Shown here: positions 26,966 through 39,473 of the stretch, one piece after another
Layout of the letters: the number at the start of each line of letters is the position of its first letter
Numbering within the stretch: position 1 is the first letter of the stretch
DNA from: Sipunculus nudus
Taxonomy: Eukaryota; Annelida; Sipuncula; Golfingiida; Sipunculidae
DNA: 64,000 nucleotides
Direction of reading: 5' to 3'
Assembly: GCA_026874595.1 (NCBI GenBank)
Contig: CM049319.1
Location: forward strand, 62,630,917-62,694,916
Notes under the pieces: model-generated
Told to the model about the DNA's origin: nothing
Databases searched by the model: none
Seen by the model: only the letters and a program-made list of their open reading frames with translations
Translations under genes and position numbers: made by a program

Positions 26966-27442
26966 CTATATACTAGCCGCCTGCAGCAATGAAATGTCTT
27001 GCACAGTTACTGGACGACTGTTCCGTTGCCTCCCCATATATAGAGATAAGTGGTATTTGACTAAGATATGATCGTATTTCAAGGAAAGGCAGTTTTATTT
27101 TAAGATTCACGGATGGGGGGGGGGGGACATTAAAACTTCTTCACCATGGCAAAAGTATCTTATTTTCAATACAACTACAACATATTGGCAACTGTACGTG
27201 CATTTTACTTTGGTTATTGTGTATTTTGGCCTAAGAAGACACGGGTCGTACTGCTCATAACAGCCATAAAAGAAGCAGTTAGAATGTATATGTAGCGGTG
27301 ACAATGTTTTGTGTACTGGTCCAATTTTTATAAGAGTTATACACTTGCCCAGAAATTAAGCAGGAAATTTATGCAATCAGCTTATCATAACAGAATTTTG
27401 TCTTTAAACAAGGCCTACAGGCCTAATGCAAACCTGTGCAAT
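26966..27442 (+). repeat. Dispersed repeat G, copy 1
   Basis: About 350-450 bp similar to 38908-39310: 'gaaatgtcttgcac', 'ccccatatatagagataagtgg', 'cattaaaacttcttcaccat', 'ggcaaaagtatcttattttc' and 'agacacgggtc'. A G-run interrupts at 27115-27126. Its end (27402-27442, 'aacaaggcctacaggcctaa') recurs at 63251-63291. Confidence 0.85.
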
Positions 27443-27540
27443 GAGGTTACACCAGGTATAATGCTTCAATGCTGGACCATTACTTTTCAAGAACGTGTAA
27501 TATGTATATGAAAAATACAAGTACTATACACTTAGAACAC

Positions 27541-29430
27541 TAGATGTGTCGGAACGACACGAATGCCCCCGCCTGGGGCAAATTAGAAACATTTGTTAAA
27601 TTTTGTAAAATTTTTTAAGTTCAGGAGGTGTTGTATGGTCAAAAGTAGGTCAACAAGGGCAAAATGCAAACTCGATCTGTAAAGGGTCATTATCAAGCAA
27701 CACACCAAAAATCAGGCCATTATATGCAGGCATTGTGAAAAAAAGTCCATATATGTGCATTTATCATGAAAATTTCTGTCTTTCATGAAATTTTCTATGT
27801 TCAGGATCTGTCATATGGTAAAAATAGGTTAACTGGGACGAAACGCGAACTCGATCTGTAAGTGGTCATTATGGGCCCACAGACCAAACATTAGGCCTGT
27901 ATCTGTAAGCATTGCATTGCAAAACTAGAATATTAGCAAAAGTTGATTATCATTTATAAATTTCAATTGGAGAGTTTTATACCATGTTTCATAACAATCC
28001 ACCAAATGCTTCCTGAGAAATAAGCTCCTAAGTTTTTTTCTATACTAAGCTCTGTAACCTTGAAAAGTAGGTCAAGATCACCCATCTTTGAACTTGACCA
28101 AGATTTTGTAAATATAATGCAATAGCACTGAAGAAATGAAGTTCCTGTGTTGAATACCTTTGGAGATATCCTGCACAAAAGGCCAAAATTGAAAACATCC
28201 TATAAAATTTCATTAAAAAATCAGAAATTGCAGGTGGTGCCACCGAAATTGTGCCGCACATACAGACCATCAGTCCCAATGATCATAGTAAGTTTTGTGA
28301 AAATCCACACAATGGTTCCTGAGATATAAACTTCTGAGTGTTTTTCTATAATCAGCTCTAAAATGTAGAAAAATGGGTCAAGGTCACCCATCTTCGAACT
28401 TGACCGAGATTTTATCGATATACATCTTGACTGATGAAATAAAATTCCAACGGTGAATCCTTTTAGAGATATCCCGCTCACAAGGTAAAAGTTAACAGGC
28501 GCGGAACGGACGGACGGACAGACACCGGACAGACAGATGGACGGACGGACAGACGGACAGCTTGGGTGACGACAATAGCCCATCAGCCTATGAGCTGAGG
28601 GCTAAAAACGGCTGTACATTTGTATTTGTCATGAAAATTTCTATTTTTCATGAATTTTTCTAAGTTTAGGAGCCGTAAAACGGTCAAAAGTAGGTCAACC
28701 AGGACGAAACGCGAACTCGATCTGTAACTGGTCATTATCTGCCCACACACCAAAAATCAGGCCAATATCTGCAGGCATTGCGAAAAAAAGTCTGTACATG
28801 TGTATTTGTCATGAAAATTTCTATTTTTCTTGAAATTTTCTAAGTTTAGGAGCCGTAAAACAGTCAAAAGTAGGTCAACCGGGACGAAACACGAACTTGA
28901 TCTGTAACTGGTCATTATCTGCCCACACACCAAAAATCAGGCCAATATCTACAGGCATTGCGAATAAAAGTCCGTACATGTGTATTTGTCATGAAAATTT
29001 CTATTTTTCATGAATTTTTCTATGTTTAGGAGCCGTAAAACGGTCAAAAGTAGGTCAACCAGGACAAAACGCGAACTAGATCTGTAACTGGTCATTATCT
29101 GCCCACACACCAAAAATCAGGCCAATATCTACAGGCATTGCGAAAAAAAGTCCGTACATGTGTATTTGTCATGAAAATTTCTATTTTTCATGAAGTTTTC
29201 TATGTTTAGGAGCCGTAAAACGGTCAAAAGTAGGTCAACCGGGACGAAACGCGAACTCGATCTGTAACTGGTCATTATCTGCCCACACACCAAAAATCAG
29301 GCCAATATCTGCAGGCATTGCGAAAAAAAGTCTGTACAACTGTTTGATTTCGGAATGACGGAATGACGGAATGACGGACATGGGTAAAACTATATGCCCC
29401 GGCCACTTTGTGGCGGGGGCATAAAAAAAT
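27541..29430 (+). mobile_element. GGCGGGGGCAT-ended element with 180-bp tandem units
   Basis: The left end has the palindrome GTGTCGGAACGACAC (27547-27561) followed by AATGCCCCCGCC. The right end is a 31-bp hairpin (29393-29423) finishing GGCGGGGGCATA, then an A-run. The ends are inverted copies over 11 bp (ATGCCCCCGCC/GGCGGGGGCAT). The inside is a tandem array of 180-bp units: two before a nested insertion (27580-27925) and four after it, phased exactly at 28621, 28801, 28981 and 29161. A (GGAATGAC)n run precedes the hairpin. No protein is encoded. Confidence 0.85.
27926..28604 (+). mobile_element. Nested insertion inside the 180-bp array
   Basis: The 180-bp unit is interrupted after 'gcattgcattgcaaaa' and resumes at 'acggctgtacatttgtatttg'. 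The insert carries 'gaacttgaccaagattttgt' twice (diverged), a GGTGGTGCCACC palindrome (28233-28244), a GGACGGAC-rich run (28503-28560) and a terminal hairpin (28576-28604, TAGCCCATCAGC pairing with GCTGAGGGCTA) followed by AAAA. Confidence 0.8.
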
Positions 29431-29514
29431 AATTAAACAAACATCACTGCTGAAATTCTGGCATAGGTGCACACAACACAAAAACTAGAATACCGGTAGT
29501 CAACAAGCAACTAC

Positions 29515-30870
29515 ATGTATCTGCCAAAATCAGAGTGGGCTGGGTGAAGTGAAGCATGGATTGAGTGGCAAGGGGAAATAGAGTGAGATGTGTTGCATAA
29601 TAGCTTGGATGTCTGCAGCCAAACTGTTAATGTAGATTACGCCACCTACCACAAAATCAAGAAAGCTGTCCAAGTTTTATACATATGCAAAATTTTAGGC
29701 AGATAAGTCAGACCACTACTTGTATGTGAGGGATTTTATCCCACAGCAGACAAACAGAAGGACGCTGTGCACAAATGGTGGCAGGTGGCACCACAAATTT
29801 TGTGTATGATTAATAGCTATGTGAGATCTATACACATGCAAAATTTCAGGGGGATATGTCAAACCAGTCCTGAGATTTAAGCCTTAATGTCTGCAGCGTA
29901 TACATAAATGTAGGTGGCCCCACCTGCCACAAAATCAAGAAAGCTATCCAAGATGTATAAACCTGCAAAATTTTAGGCAGATATGTCAAACCACTGCCGA
30001 GATATAAATGATTTTTTCCCAAGGCAAACAAACAGACTAAAAGAGCTACATGAGATCTATAAACATGCAAAATTTTTGCCAAATCGATCAAATGGTTCCA
30101 AAGATATGAGCTTGGATGTCTGCAGCGTAAATGTGAATTAAGGTGGAGCCACTCGTCATAAAATCAAGAAAGCTGTCAAGGATGTATAAATGTATAAACC
30201 TGCATAATTTCAGGTGGATAAGTCAAACCACTGCTGAGATATGAGTGATTTTATCTCATGGCAGATGAACAAATGGAAGCTGTGCAAAAATGGTGGCAGG
30301 TGGCATCACCAGTTTTGCATATGATAAAGACCTATGGTAGATCTATACATATGCAAAATTTTGGCCCAACTGGTCAAATGGTTCCTGAGATATGAGCTTG
30401 GATGTCTGCAGCTTAAATGTGAATGTAGGTGGTGCCACCTGTCATAAAATCATGAAAGCTGTCCAGGATATTTACACATGCAAAATTTCAGGTTGATAAG
30501 TACAACAAATGCAAAGATATGAGTGATTTTATCCCAAGGCAGATTAACAGATGGATGCTGTGCAAAAATGTTTGCAGGTGATGCCACCATTTTTAGTGTA
30601 TGTTAAAAAGCTATCCAAGGGGTACATTTGTGCAAAATTTTTAGCCTGATTGGTCAAACGATTCCCAAGATATGTGGGTTTATGTGTGGAAACAGACACA
30701 CAATTGGACGCTGGGCAGAGAGGAAAGGTCAGAGGTCAACCAAAAATGAGGGCGAACCTTCAGAGTTCTCCAGAAACCTGTGCATCCGTAGCGGTGGCAG
30801 CGGCGTCCGCCTTTAAACATAGTATCCACAAAACTCTGTTCTCGTGGATACAATGATTGTAGCTGGTACC
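29515..30870 (+). repeat. Repeat array A, copy 2 (~1.35 kb)
   Basis: Same order of modules and same head as 15335-16690 ('gagtggcaaggggaaatagag', 'gtgagatgtgttgcata'). The tail has 'gaggaaaggtcagaggtcaa' and 'catagtatccacaaaac'. A GGTGGTGCCACC palindrome lies at 30428-30439. Weak extra modules continue to about 31190. Confidence 0.9.
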
Positions 30871-31194
30871 ACTAGTGCTGTACATATATACATATGCCAA
30901 ATGTCAGATTGATATGTCAAACAGTGAAATAAGCAGGGACACACTGTGCAAAAATTATTGTAGGTGGCACCACCAGTCTTGTACAAAATAAAGCTACTAG
31001 ATATGTATAAACATGCCCAATTTTAGGCTACTGTATCAAATTCCTCTGTAGAAATAAGCAGGCGCATACACTGCAAAAGTAAATATATAGGTGGCACTAT
31101 ACCTGTTTTGTAAATGAGAATACCATCAAAGACACATAGACAGGTCAAAATATCAGGCCAATACATCAAACTTCCCCAGAGTTTGAATCACTGC

Positions 31195-31620
31195 GCTGAC
31201 GAGGCTCAGGTGAGTAAGGCAGTTGCCCACAAGTGAACTTTGACAAATTGCTGTCTCAAGCTACTGCGCTGAGTGAACCCTTGACCTGGACCTGGCTAGA
31301 CTGAGTGAACTTTTGACATCTACTTGGCTGCACTGAGAGAACTCTTGACCTGTTGCATAATCTGACATAGTTGGCAGTCTGCCAAAACTATGAATAGATC
31401 CAGGCTGAACTTTGGTGCCCAATCTGATGCAGTGAGCAGTCTGCCATAGCTAAAAATAGAATGCAGCTACTGCACTGAATGAACACTTGACCTATACCTG
31501 CTGCACTTCTTCCATTCCTGGCACTGTGCCAAAACTATTTATAGAGCTGACATCATCTTGGCCAATGGCCAACATCAAGGCACTGGCAATCTGCCAATGG
31601 TAAACCAAGTGCTGCCATCT
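31195..31620. repeat. Degenerate tandem repeat (cactga..gaac..cttgacctg)
   Basis: Recurring 'gctgcactgagtgaac..cttgacct' and 'gcagtctgccaaaactat' blocks with irregular spacing. A related block is near 63895-63935. Confidence 0.5.
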
Positions 31621-31624
31621 GTAC

Positions 31625-32215
31625 ACAAAAGTGGTCCCAACTTGAATTAACTTTGAAATTAATTTTCCCAATACAAAATGCTTTTCAGATGATTTTTTAT
31701 AAAAAAGAAATCAGGAATATATGTAAAATTATTACAGATGCATACTGAATGCAAAATTAAAATACAGATACATCTCATTGATGGCAAATTCTTGAATTAA
31801 GTTGAGTAGGGATACCAATAATTTATGATCCATGTACAGTTCTTTATATACAATCAGAGAGCTTAATATCCATGATTGTAACATTGCCTGATATGATGAA
31901 TAACTTAAATAAAAAAACTTTCTTGTCAATATTAACCAAAGATAACCTGAAATCCAAATGTCTAGTGACATGATGTAATAGATGCTGATAAACTGGTGCC
32001 AGGCTAGATGTAACAGCAACACACACCTAACATATATGGTAAAATGACTCAATTCAATCTCCACACTTCAGCCAAAAAATCATTCATGTGCAACCATAAA
32101 TGACAATTTTTATAAGAATTATTGTAGAGATTATTCTTGTAAAATATTTAACAAACTTGCTTCAGTGGCATCAGTTGAAAAACGCTTCGCAGGTTTATAA
32201 CACATAAGGAAGATA
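31625..32215. other. No gene seen
   Basis: AT-rich single-copy sequence. Minus-strand open frames here show no recognisable protein features. Confidence 0.45.
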
Positions 32216-32217
32216 CA

Positions 32218-33490
32218 GCAAACTGGCTAAGTTTAGCTTCCCGTAACCAGCCAAAAAGCACTGAACCAAAACCTTTTGAACAAACTTGAATTATCAACAT
32301 CTGAGGATAATTAATGTGTCAGATTTAAGATTTGGCCCGGTGGTTTTTGAGAAGATCTTTGTAGCCACTGAGCTAAAATGAGCTATTATGGCATATGACT
32401 AAATTCAGCTTCCCATATACGCTTTTTACACAGCACATTATCCATAGGCCAACTACCTATATTATAAGCCCTGTTTGTTATGACCTTGTATCCTGAATCC
32501 TTAAACCAGAGGGGAGCACTGTATTTTGGTCCAATCAGATAAACCCTGTGCTGGAAGCAAAACGGCTTACCAGCCAAGCGAGGAGTACACAAAGCCAATG
32601 TTGTTCATTTCGTTTTGAGTGACAGCGACCGTTTAAATAGGCCAAAGGCTCAGAGAGAATCGCCCCACATGTGGTTTCTGGGCAGAGACTGATGCCTGTC
32701 AAATGTTTGTTGACTTGCATTTGGTTGGCTGATAGTCACGTCAGCAGTTTCTTAAGCAGACAGGCCCATGTGCACAACCTGGTGTTTAAATGCATCATAA
32801 ACGTTCAAAGCAGACAGCGTGAAAATAAGTAGCTTCTTTAGAAGCGCAAGATTTCCGCTGCCTCAGGAGCATACTTCCCATAACTCAGCCAAAAGTCACT
32901 AAACAGAGACCTTTTGAACAAACTTCAGATCACCCTAGGATCATTTCTGTGCAATATTAAACAATTCTTCTGTATGAAAGGAGATTTTTGTAGCCCTTAG
33001 TGTGATATAGCCACTGATGACCCCGTTCATAAAAAGGCTGGTGGAGGTGGCGCCACCAATACCTCAATTTTAGATATGACTCATGTGACCAACACTGGCA
33101 TAAAATTTGGTGATGATAGCTCCAGCCGTTTCTGAGATTAAAAATTTTAATATGCTTATATGGACAGATGACTAAGTTCAACCTCCTGTTCAACCTCAGC
33201 CAAAAATCTCCGAACTGGAACCATTCAAACAAACTTGAGAGAGATTGTTCAAGGGATCATTTCTGTGAAATATTGGATAATTTGGCTGGAAAGTTTCAGA
33301 GAGGAAGATTTAATAAATTTTTTTTTAGCTTTTTCCCTATAAAATCTCAGAAAATGCAGTTAAAAAAGAAATAAACAAAATCCGATAGAGTTTTCAGATG
33401 ACTGTTTATTTGCAAATGTGACATGTGATGCTAGCTCCTGCCGTTTTTGAGATAGCTATGGTTAACGTACAGACAACGCACGAGGCACGA
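32218..33490 (+). repeat. Repeat family F, interrupted by a DNA transposon
   Basis: Two or three diverged modules carry 'cagccaaaa..cactgaac', 'ccttttgaacaaacttgaa', 'gatagctccagccgtttctgag' and 'gatgactaagttcaacc'. A perfect GGTGGCGCCACC palindrome lies at 33046-33057. The module text resumes across the insertion at 32418-32873. A further copy is at 63480-63720. Confidence 0.75.
32418..32873 (+). mobile_element. Non-autonomous DNA transposon M, copy 1
   Basis: 456 bp, flanked by perfect 9-bp duplications CTTCCCATA (32409-32417 and 32874-32882). Termini are TACGCT... and ...GAGCATA (imperfect inverted). Internally it shares 'tttgttatgaccttgtatcc', 'agaggggagcactgtatttt', 'gtccaatcagat', 'ggctcagagagaat' and 'tagcttctttagaagcgcaag' with the copies at 36627 and 41836. 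It is inserted in repeat family F. Confidence 0.93.
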
Positions 33491-33499
33491 TGAGATATA

Positions 33500-34915
33500 A
33501 GCAATTTTCACCGAAAGCACATGTACAGATGGACACCACAGAAAAGCGATTGCAGATGGTGCCACCAGTCTTATGTACAAGATGGAGGACTCCAAGATCT
33601 ATGATTATGCACAATTTCAGGCCAATAGGGCAAACCACTCCTCAAAAAAGGGCATTAATTTAGTCTACAAAAAACGGAAAGGTAGGTGGCACCACCTGTC
33701 TGGTTTATGAGAAAACTTTCAAAGATTGATGGACATGCCAAATTTTAGACAAATACCTTGAACCACTCTGGAGAAGCAATTTTCACCAAAAGCACATGTA
33801 CAGATGGACGCCACAGCAAACCGATTGCTGATGGTGCCACCTGTCTTGAGTAAAAGATGGAGGAGAGCAAGATCTATGGATAGGTACAATTTCAGGCCAA
33901 TAGTGCAAATCAATCCTCATAAAAGGGCATTAATTTATTCTTCAAAAATGGGAAGGTAGGTGGTGCCACCTGTCTGGTTTACAAGAAAAACTTCCCAGAT
34001 GGATGGACATATATGAGCTTTTTCACTCAAAGCACATGTACAGATGGATGCCACTGCAAATTATTGCAGATGGCACCACCAGTCTTGAATACATGATGGA
34101 GGTATCCAAGATCAATGTCAATTTTAGCCCAATCTGTTAATTAGTTTTAGACTTATAATGCTCACAGTACTGTCAAGTGGCAATGATGAGGTATTACAAG
34201 GCACAAAAACAAAAGAAAGACAGAAGGGGGTGCCACCTGTTTTCCGTAAAAGACAAAGCTATCCAAGATCTTTGGTAAATTTGATTTTTGGACCAATGCA
34301 TGCATCCCTTATTGAGATATTTATCATTTTGTGTGATTTTCACCATATATGGCAATATTCAAGGTCAAGGCCACTCTCATAGGAAAGGTCATGACCCCAA
34401 TTTATAAACATCATCCCATAAACCATGTCTATGTATATGCATAATATGAAAGAAACCTGTCCATTAGTTTTTGACTTATAATGCTCACAGTACTGTTAAG
34501 TGGCAATGATGGGGGTATTAAAAGGCACGAAAACAAGAAAAGGATAACAGGTGGTGCCACCAGTTTCCAATACATGACAACTCTAAGATCTTCAGTCAAG
34601 TTGATTTTTGGATCAATCCATGCAAGATTTCTTGAGATATTTAAGAATTTGTGTGATTTTTCCCCAAAATGGACCTATTCAAGGTCAAGGTTACTCTCCT
34701 AGTAGTAAAGGTCATGACCCAATTTTGAATAGGCTTCTTCCTCTCACCAATATCTATGCACATGTCAAGTTTGGTAAAGATCTGTAAAATATTTTTTGAG
34801 TTATCGCGTCCAAACAAAATCTCTGCGGAGGAGGTGCTAGCGGAGATGGCGCAACCATGCCTAAACCATAGTATCTCCAGACTTTGTCTGGCGATACAAT
34901 TACTATAATACTGCC
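33500..34915 (+). repeat. Repeat array C
   Basis: Three units at about 33519, 33790 and 34033 ('gcacatgtacagatggacgcc', 'gcagatggtgccaccagtct'), then two units 323 bp apart at 34158 and 34481 ('atgctcacagtactgt', 'agtggcaatgatg'). The end is 'cacatgtcaagtttggtaaag' and 'catagtatctccagactttg'. GGTGGTGCCACC palindromes lie at 33959-33970 and 34550-34561. Confidence 0.88.
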
Positions 34916-35699
34916 AGTTCTCATAAATGTTGAGAACCCTTATTTAAACTAACAGACATATAGAAACAGTAAAGAGCAAATATATTCACCTCTTACAATG
35001 ATGAACTGTATCTAATATTCTGTATGCAGTAATTTGCTGTATCCTCAATGGTGCTCGGAAAAACACGTAGACATTGAATTTGGTACTGTACTAAATATGA
35101 AATTAACATGCAACAAAACACATTAATCAACATCGCAGCACAGTAATCTCTTGGTATGTATTATATAAGGGAAAAGGTTCATAAACTAATTTGCATATTT
35201 CTATGTTGCATCATCAATCTGTTTGTCTCATGAGTTGCCTGGCAACACAGTGAATATACAGCCCTAATAAAGATGACTGACTGACGATTTTTTTCGCTCT
35301 GTTGAGCAGCTACAGGTTGCTGTGGTCAAGACTCCAGCCCTGTGCGCTCCTTAAGCATAATTTTTGGAGCGACAGAGCACCATCGATTTACCCGCACTGA
35401 TGACTTACACAAAAGCCACTACACCCACAGCCACAAAGGCTAAAGCAGCATACATTCCCTTCTCCAATCCCAGCAGCGAAGACCTAGCCATGCCAATTGA
35501 GAGCTGAACCCAATCCGTGAAACGACTGAGCTTCAAGACGAGTGCCATTTTATACTTGCAGTTTCTGCCATTTAGACAATGTTAGCAAGTTTTTTTTCAT
35601 AAGCCTACTAAAGATACTTTATTAGACTTTTGAAAATTCACCAAGTCACTTACTTCACCAAGGTAAAGATATATGAAAAATTAAGAGATTTCCATCAAG
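34916..35699. other. No gene seen
   Basis: Single-copy sequence. 35290-35420 is GC-richer but no exon is recognisable. Confidence 0.45.
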
Positions 35700-35965
35700 C
35701 CTTTTAGGGCTCAACTTCAACTTTTGAAGTACTAGCCGAGTCGGGCAGTAACACCTAGCTTTTACTTGCCCTTAGTGAATTTTTACTTGCCCAATAATTA
35801 TTACTGATTGTATTCAAGAACACAAACATCCTGTTCAAGCCTTTACTTGATTGAGGGTGTATGTTGGACCCACTTGCCCAATCAGGCAAGTAGGAGACTT
35901 CTAGTTGCCTTTCCCCTAATATCTGGAACTTTCACTTGCCTCAGGCAAGGGGTTAATCATTTAAG
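35700..35965 (+). repeat. Dispersed repeat H (ACTTGCC motifs), copy 1
   Basis: Starts 'ttagggctcaac' and repeats ACTTGCC/GGCAAGT words. The reverse complement layout, ending in 'gttgagccctggct', is at 58780-59100. Confidence 0.6.
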
Positions 35966-36617
35966 TTGAGTCCTGCCTTTGCTAAGAAAACCTATCAGTT
36001 GTGTCCGAACAAAATGTATATTTCACCAATGTGTTTGCAACTGCAGTCCTGAAAAATTATTTGTCTACAAATTATTTTTGGAGGATAGGGATGTATGTAG
36101 GGATGATGCATAATCTTTTCATGTCTAGTTGATGGGACTGACTGCTCAATGCCAACAGAAATATATATATTTTTCAAAGGGCTAAACTAACAAATTGATG
36201 GCAGATGGAGAGTTTACAGCCATGGCATGGTTATAGCACTCAGGTGACCAATAAATGACAGGTCTATGAAATATTCTGTGACACCTAAGAAAATTACATT
36301 TTAATTGTTTATATGAAGAATTTTAATATTGTGCATGCTTGGTGAACATGCCAAGACTTTACCTGATAAATTACATCATTAACGGTTTATTTGGATGGAG
36401 TGAATTTGGCACAAGTCCAAGTTCAAAAGTCATTGTCAGTCATCTATGAATCAAGAATCATTTGGGACTCAAAGTCCAAGTCAAATATAAATCTCCTTAC
36501 ATAGATAAATTTGAATTGGAAATCTGAGATTATCATGTAAATTTGTATATTAATTTATATTTACTTTTTTATTTTTTTATATGTAGCTCCTGATGAAGAG
36601 CTAAAGCTTAGGTTCAA
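35966..36617. other. No gene seen
   Basis: AT-rich single-copy DNA. Confidence 0.45.
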
Positions 36618-36626
36618 TGTAAAGTC

Positions 36627-37096
36627 TATGCTCCCGAGGCAGCAGAAATCTTGTGCTTCTAAAGAAGCTACAGATTTTCGCGCTGCCTGCTTTGACCATT
36701 TATGATACATTTAAACACCAGGTGGTGCCGATGGGCCTGTCTGCTAAAAAACTGCTGATGTGACGAGCAGCCAACCAAATGCAGGTCAAACAAACACTTG
36801 ACAGGCATCAGGCTCCGCCCAGAAACCACGTGTGGGGCAATTCTCTCTGAGCCTGTGGCCTGTTCAAATGGCCGCCGGGGCGATGTGCTGTCACTCAAAA
36901 TGAAATGAACAACATTGGCTCCGTGTACTCCTCACTTGGCTGGTAAACTGTGTTGTCTTCAGCACAGGGTCTTATCTGATGTGACCAAAATACAGTGCTC
37001 CCCTCTGGCATTGAGATTAAGGATACAAGGTCATAACAAACAGCGCTAACGATATAGGTAGTTGGCCTATGGGTAAAGCGCTGTGTAAAGAGCGTA
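36627..37096 (-). mobile_element. Non-autonomous DNA transposon M, copy 2
   Basis: 470 bp in the opposite orientation to copies 1 and 3, flanked by perfect 9-bp duplications TGTAAAGTC (36618-36626 and 37097-37105). Termini are TATGCTC... and ...GAGCGTA, an inverted 7-bp pair with one mismatch. Internal text is the reverse complement of copy 1. Confidence 0.93.
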
Positions 37097-37109
37097 TGTA
37101 AAGTCTTAT

Positions 37110-38090
37110 TTTCTTATTATTCTGTTTGTAGTTTGCATATAGATATGCATTTTAGTATTCAAGTCTTTATAGTATAAGACATTTATATATTCTAGTGGAC
37201 TCGAAATGGACTTAGCCTGATTTCTCCTGTCCTTACCTCTTAAGGGGGTTTTTCACACAGGGCCTATGCGTAGTTGCTTATAGTGCTGCATACTGACTAT
37301 GCCAACTTAAGCTTACACTGCCCTACACTGGCCTATGTGGCAATACACCAACAAACTAAAAAGGGTGCTTGAAATAGAAGTCGGCATAGAGCATTGGACG
37401 CAGAAATTATGCAGTTTTTACGCAAGTCTACACCAATCTACACTACTGTACACTACGATACACCCTGCCTTGGAAAGAGTATGCTACCCTATGCCAGTCC
37501 AATGAAAATATGTTATCAAACGCTAGCTTATGCATAACCTATGTAGGGGCTACACCACTCCTGGGGGTAGCAACATTTTTTTCATGAGAACACAGCGTAA
37601 TTTTGGTGTACTTGGTTCACAGCAATACCTAACTCTACATAGGCCCATTGTGTATAATCCCCTTGAGTCCACGTTTGAGTCCAGAACTGTTGAGTCCTAC
37701 TCCTGGTCTGAGTCTCGAAAAAAATGGAATCTGGTCTGGACTCGAGTCCAGTTCTACACCTCTGAAGTGCGGGGTACATCATTTTAAACCTAAGACAACA
37801 CTTGGGAATCATTTGGCAGCCTCTGTCTGGCCTTAGCCATCGGGGAACTAGGGAGCACACAAAGAACAAACATCTCCCATGATCCCAAACATGACCAGCA
37901 CATTAAAAATGTTCAATATATACCTGTTTGTTCTCTCTGTGCATAATTTTAATTCACAGGCAGGTAGAACAAAGTAAATTTCAGGTTTGTCTTCTATAGC
38001 CTTCACTAGACTTACTGACTGCAAGTCCTCACAAACATAGTGAGGTAGACCAGCAAAAAGCTGAATCAGAAAGCTGAGAGTTCACTTGGA
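37110..38090. other. Single-copy DNA with short-word repeats
   Basis: 37260-37560 is full of 'ctacactac/cctatgc' words. 37660-37760 has GAGTCC words and a perfect 16-bp palindrome CTGGACTCGAGTCCAG (37736-37751). These may be remnants of small inverted-repeat elements. No gene is recognised. Confidence 0.4.
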
Positions 38091-38094
38091 AAAA

Positions 38095-38905
38095 CATAAA
38101 TAGAAATGATAATGAAGGTGAAGGAAGAAAAGTGCCAAAATAGCAAGTAAGAAAGGAAAGTTCCCAAATAACAAGTAAGGAAGGAAAGTTCCCAAATAAC
38201 AAGTAAGGAAGGAAAATTCCAAATAACTAGTTAGGAAGAAAATTCCCAAATAACAAGTATGGAAAGAAAGTTCCCAAATAACAAGTAAGGAAGAAAAGAT
38301 CCCAAATAACAAGTTAGCACAGAATTTTCAAAATAACAAGTAACAAAAGAAAGTTCCCAAATAACAAGTAAGGAAGGAAAATCCCAAATAACAACTAAGG
38401 AAAGAAAGTTCTCAAATAAAAAGTAAGGAAGGTAAGATCCAAAATAACAAGAAAGGAAAGAAAGTTCCCAAATAATAAGTAAGGAAGGAAAGATCCCAAA
38501 CAACAAGTAAGGACAGAATTACAAAATAACAAGTAACGAAGGGTAGTTCCCAAATAACAAGTATTGAAGAAAAGTTCCCTTTGAACAGTTAAAGAAGGAA
38601 AGCTCCCAAATAACAAGTAAAGAAGGAAAGAGTACTAATAAGCAAGGAAAGATATTTCCCAAATGATAAGTTAGGAAGGAAAGTTCCCAAATATCAAGTA
38701 ACAATGGAAAATTCCAAAATAATAAGTGACAAAGGAAGATTCCCAAATAACAAGCAACGAAAGAAAGTTCCCTAATGACAAGTTAAGATGGAAAGTTCAT
38801 AAATATCAAGTAACGATGGACAGTTCCAAAATAACAAGTGACAAAGGAAGGTTCTTAAATTAACAAGCAAGGAAGGAAAGTTCTAAAATAAAAAGTAAGG
38901 AAGTG
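38095..38905 (+). repeat. 28-bp minisatellite, about 28 diverged copies
   Basis: Unit is 'gttcccaaataacaagtaag' plus 'gaaggaaa', with many substitutions and small indels. Antisense frames stay open in pieces and give repetitive hydrophobic peptides. These are not taken as genes. Confidence 0.93.
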
Positions 38906-39473
38906 GCAGCCTGCAGAGAGGAAATGTCTTGCACTGTTTGAGGACGACCCCATATATAGAGATAAGTGGTGTTTGAACATGTTAAGATAATATTTTCTGT
39001 AAAGGCAGTTTTATTATCAGTTTCATGGGTTGGATGACATTAAAACTTCTTCACCATGGCAAAAGTATCTTATTTTCAATACAACTGCAACATATTGACA
39101 ACTGTAAGTGCATTTTACTTTAGTTATTGTGTATTTTGCTCTAAGCAGACACGGGTCATACTGCTAATAACTGCCATGACAGAAGCAAAAATAATGTATG
39201 CATAGTGGCGACAATGCTTTGTATTCTTCGTCCCGTTTTATAAGGGATATAAACATATAAAAATTGTGAATTTATGCAATTAACTTTTCGTATCAGATTT
39301 TTTCTTTAAAAATTATTGAGATGCCTGATTGTGATTCTGATGCTTTTTTTCTGTTATAGACAGATCATTATTATAGTAAGCTTAGAATCCCACCCAAGTG
39401 TATACATGGGGGGAGGGAGGGGTTACTAAAATGTACTCTCAGACATATTTAACATTTTAGTCATCCTTAATGG
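38906..39473 (+). repeat. Dispersed repeat G, copy 2, inside the 28-bp minisatellite
   Basis: Matches 26977-27390 ('ccccatatatagagataagtgg', 'cattaaaacttcttcaccat', 'ggcaaaagtatcttattttc'). It starts directly after an 'agtaaggaag' of the minisatellite and is followed by one more minisatellite unit, so it interrupted the array. Confidence 0.8.

Noticed and set aside
28621-29340. CRISPR-like array of regular repeats
   Set aside because: Units are contiguous 180-bp tandem repeats without unique spacers, in a eukaryotic genome.
36668-36898. Minus-strand 76-codon frame in transposon M as a transposase fragment
   Set aside because: The other two copies do not keep the frame and no catalytic motif is visible. 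The element is non-coding.
38082-38746. Chain of minus-strand open frames with repeated 'LLFGNFPSLLVIWELSF'-like peptides suggesting a membrane protein
   Set aside because: They are translations of the 28-bp minisatellite. Frames break wherever indels occur and there is no gene structure.
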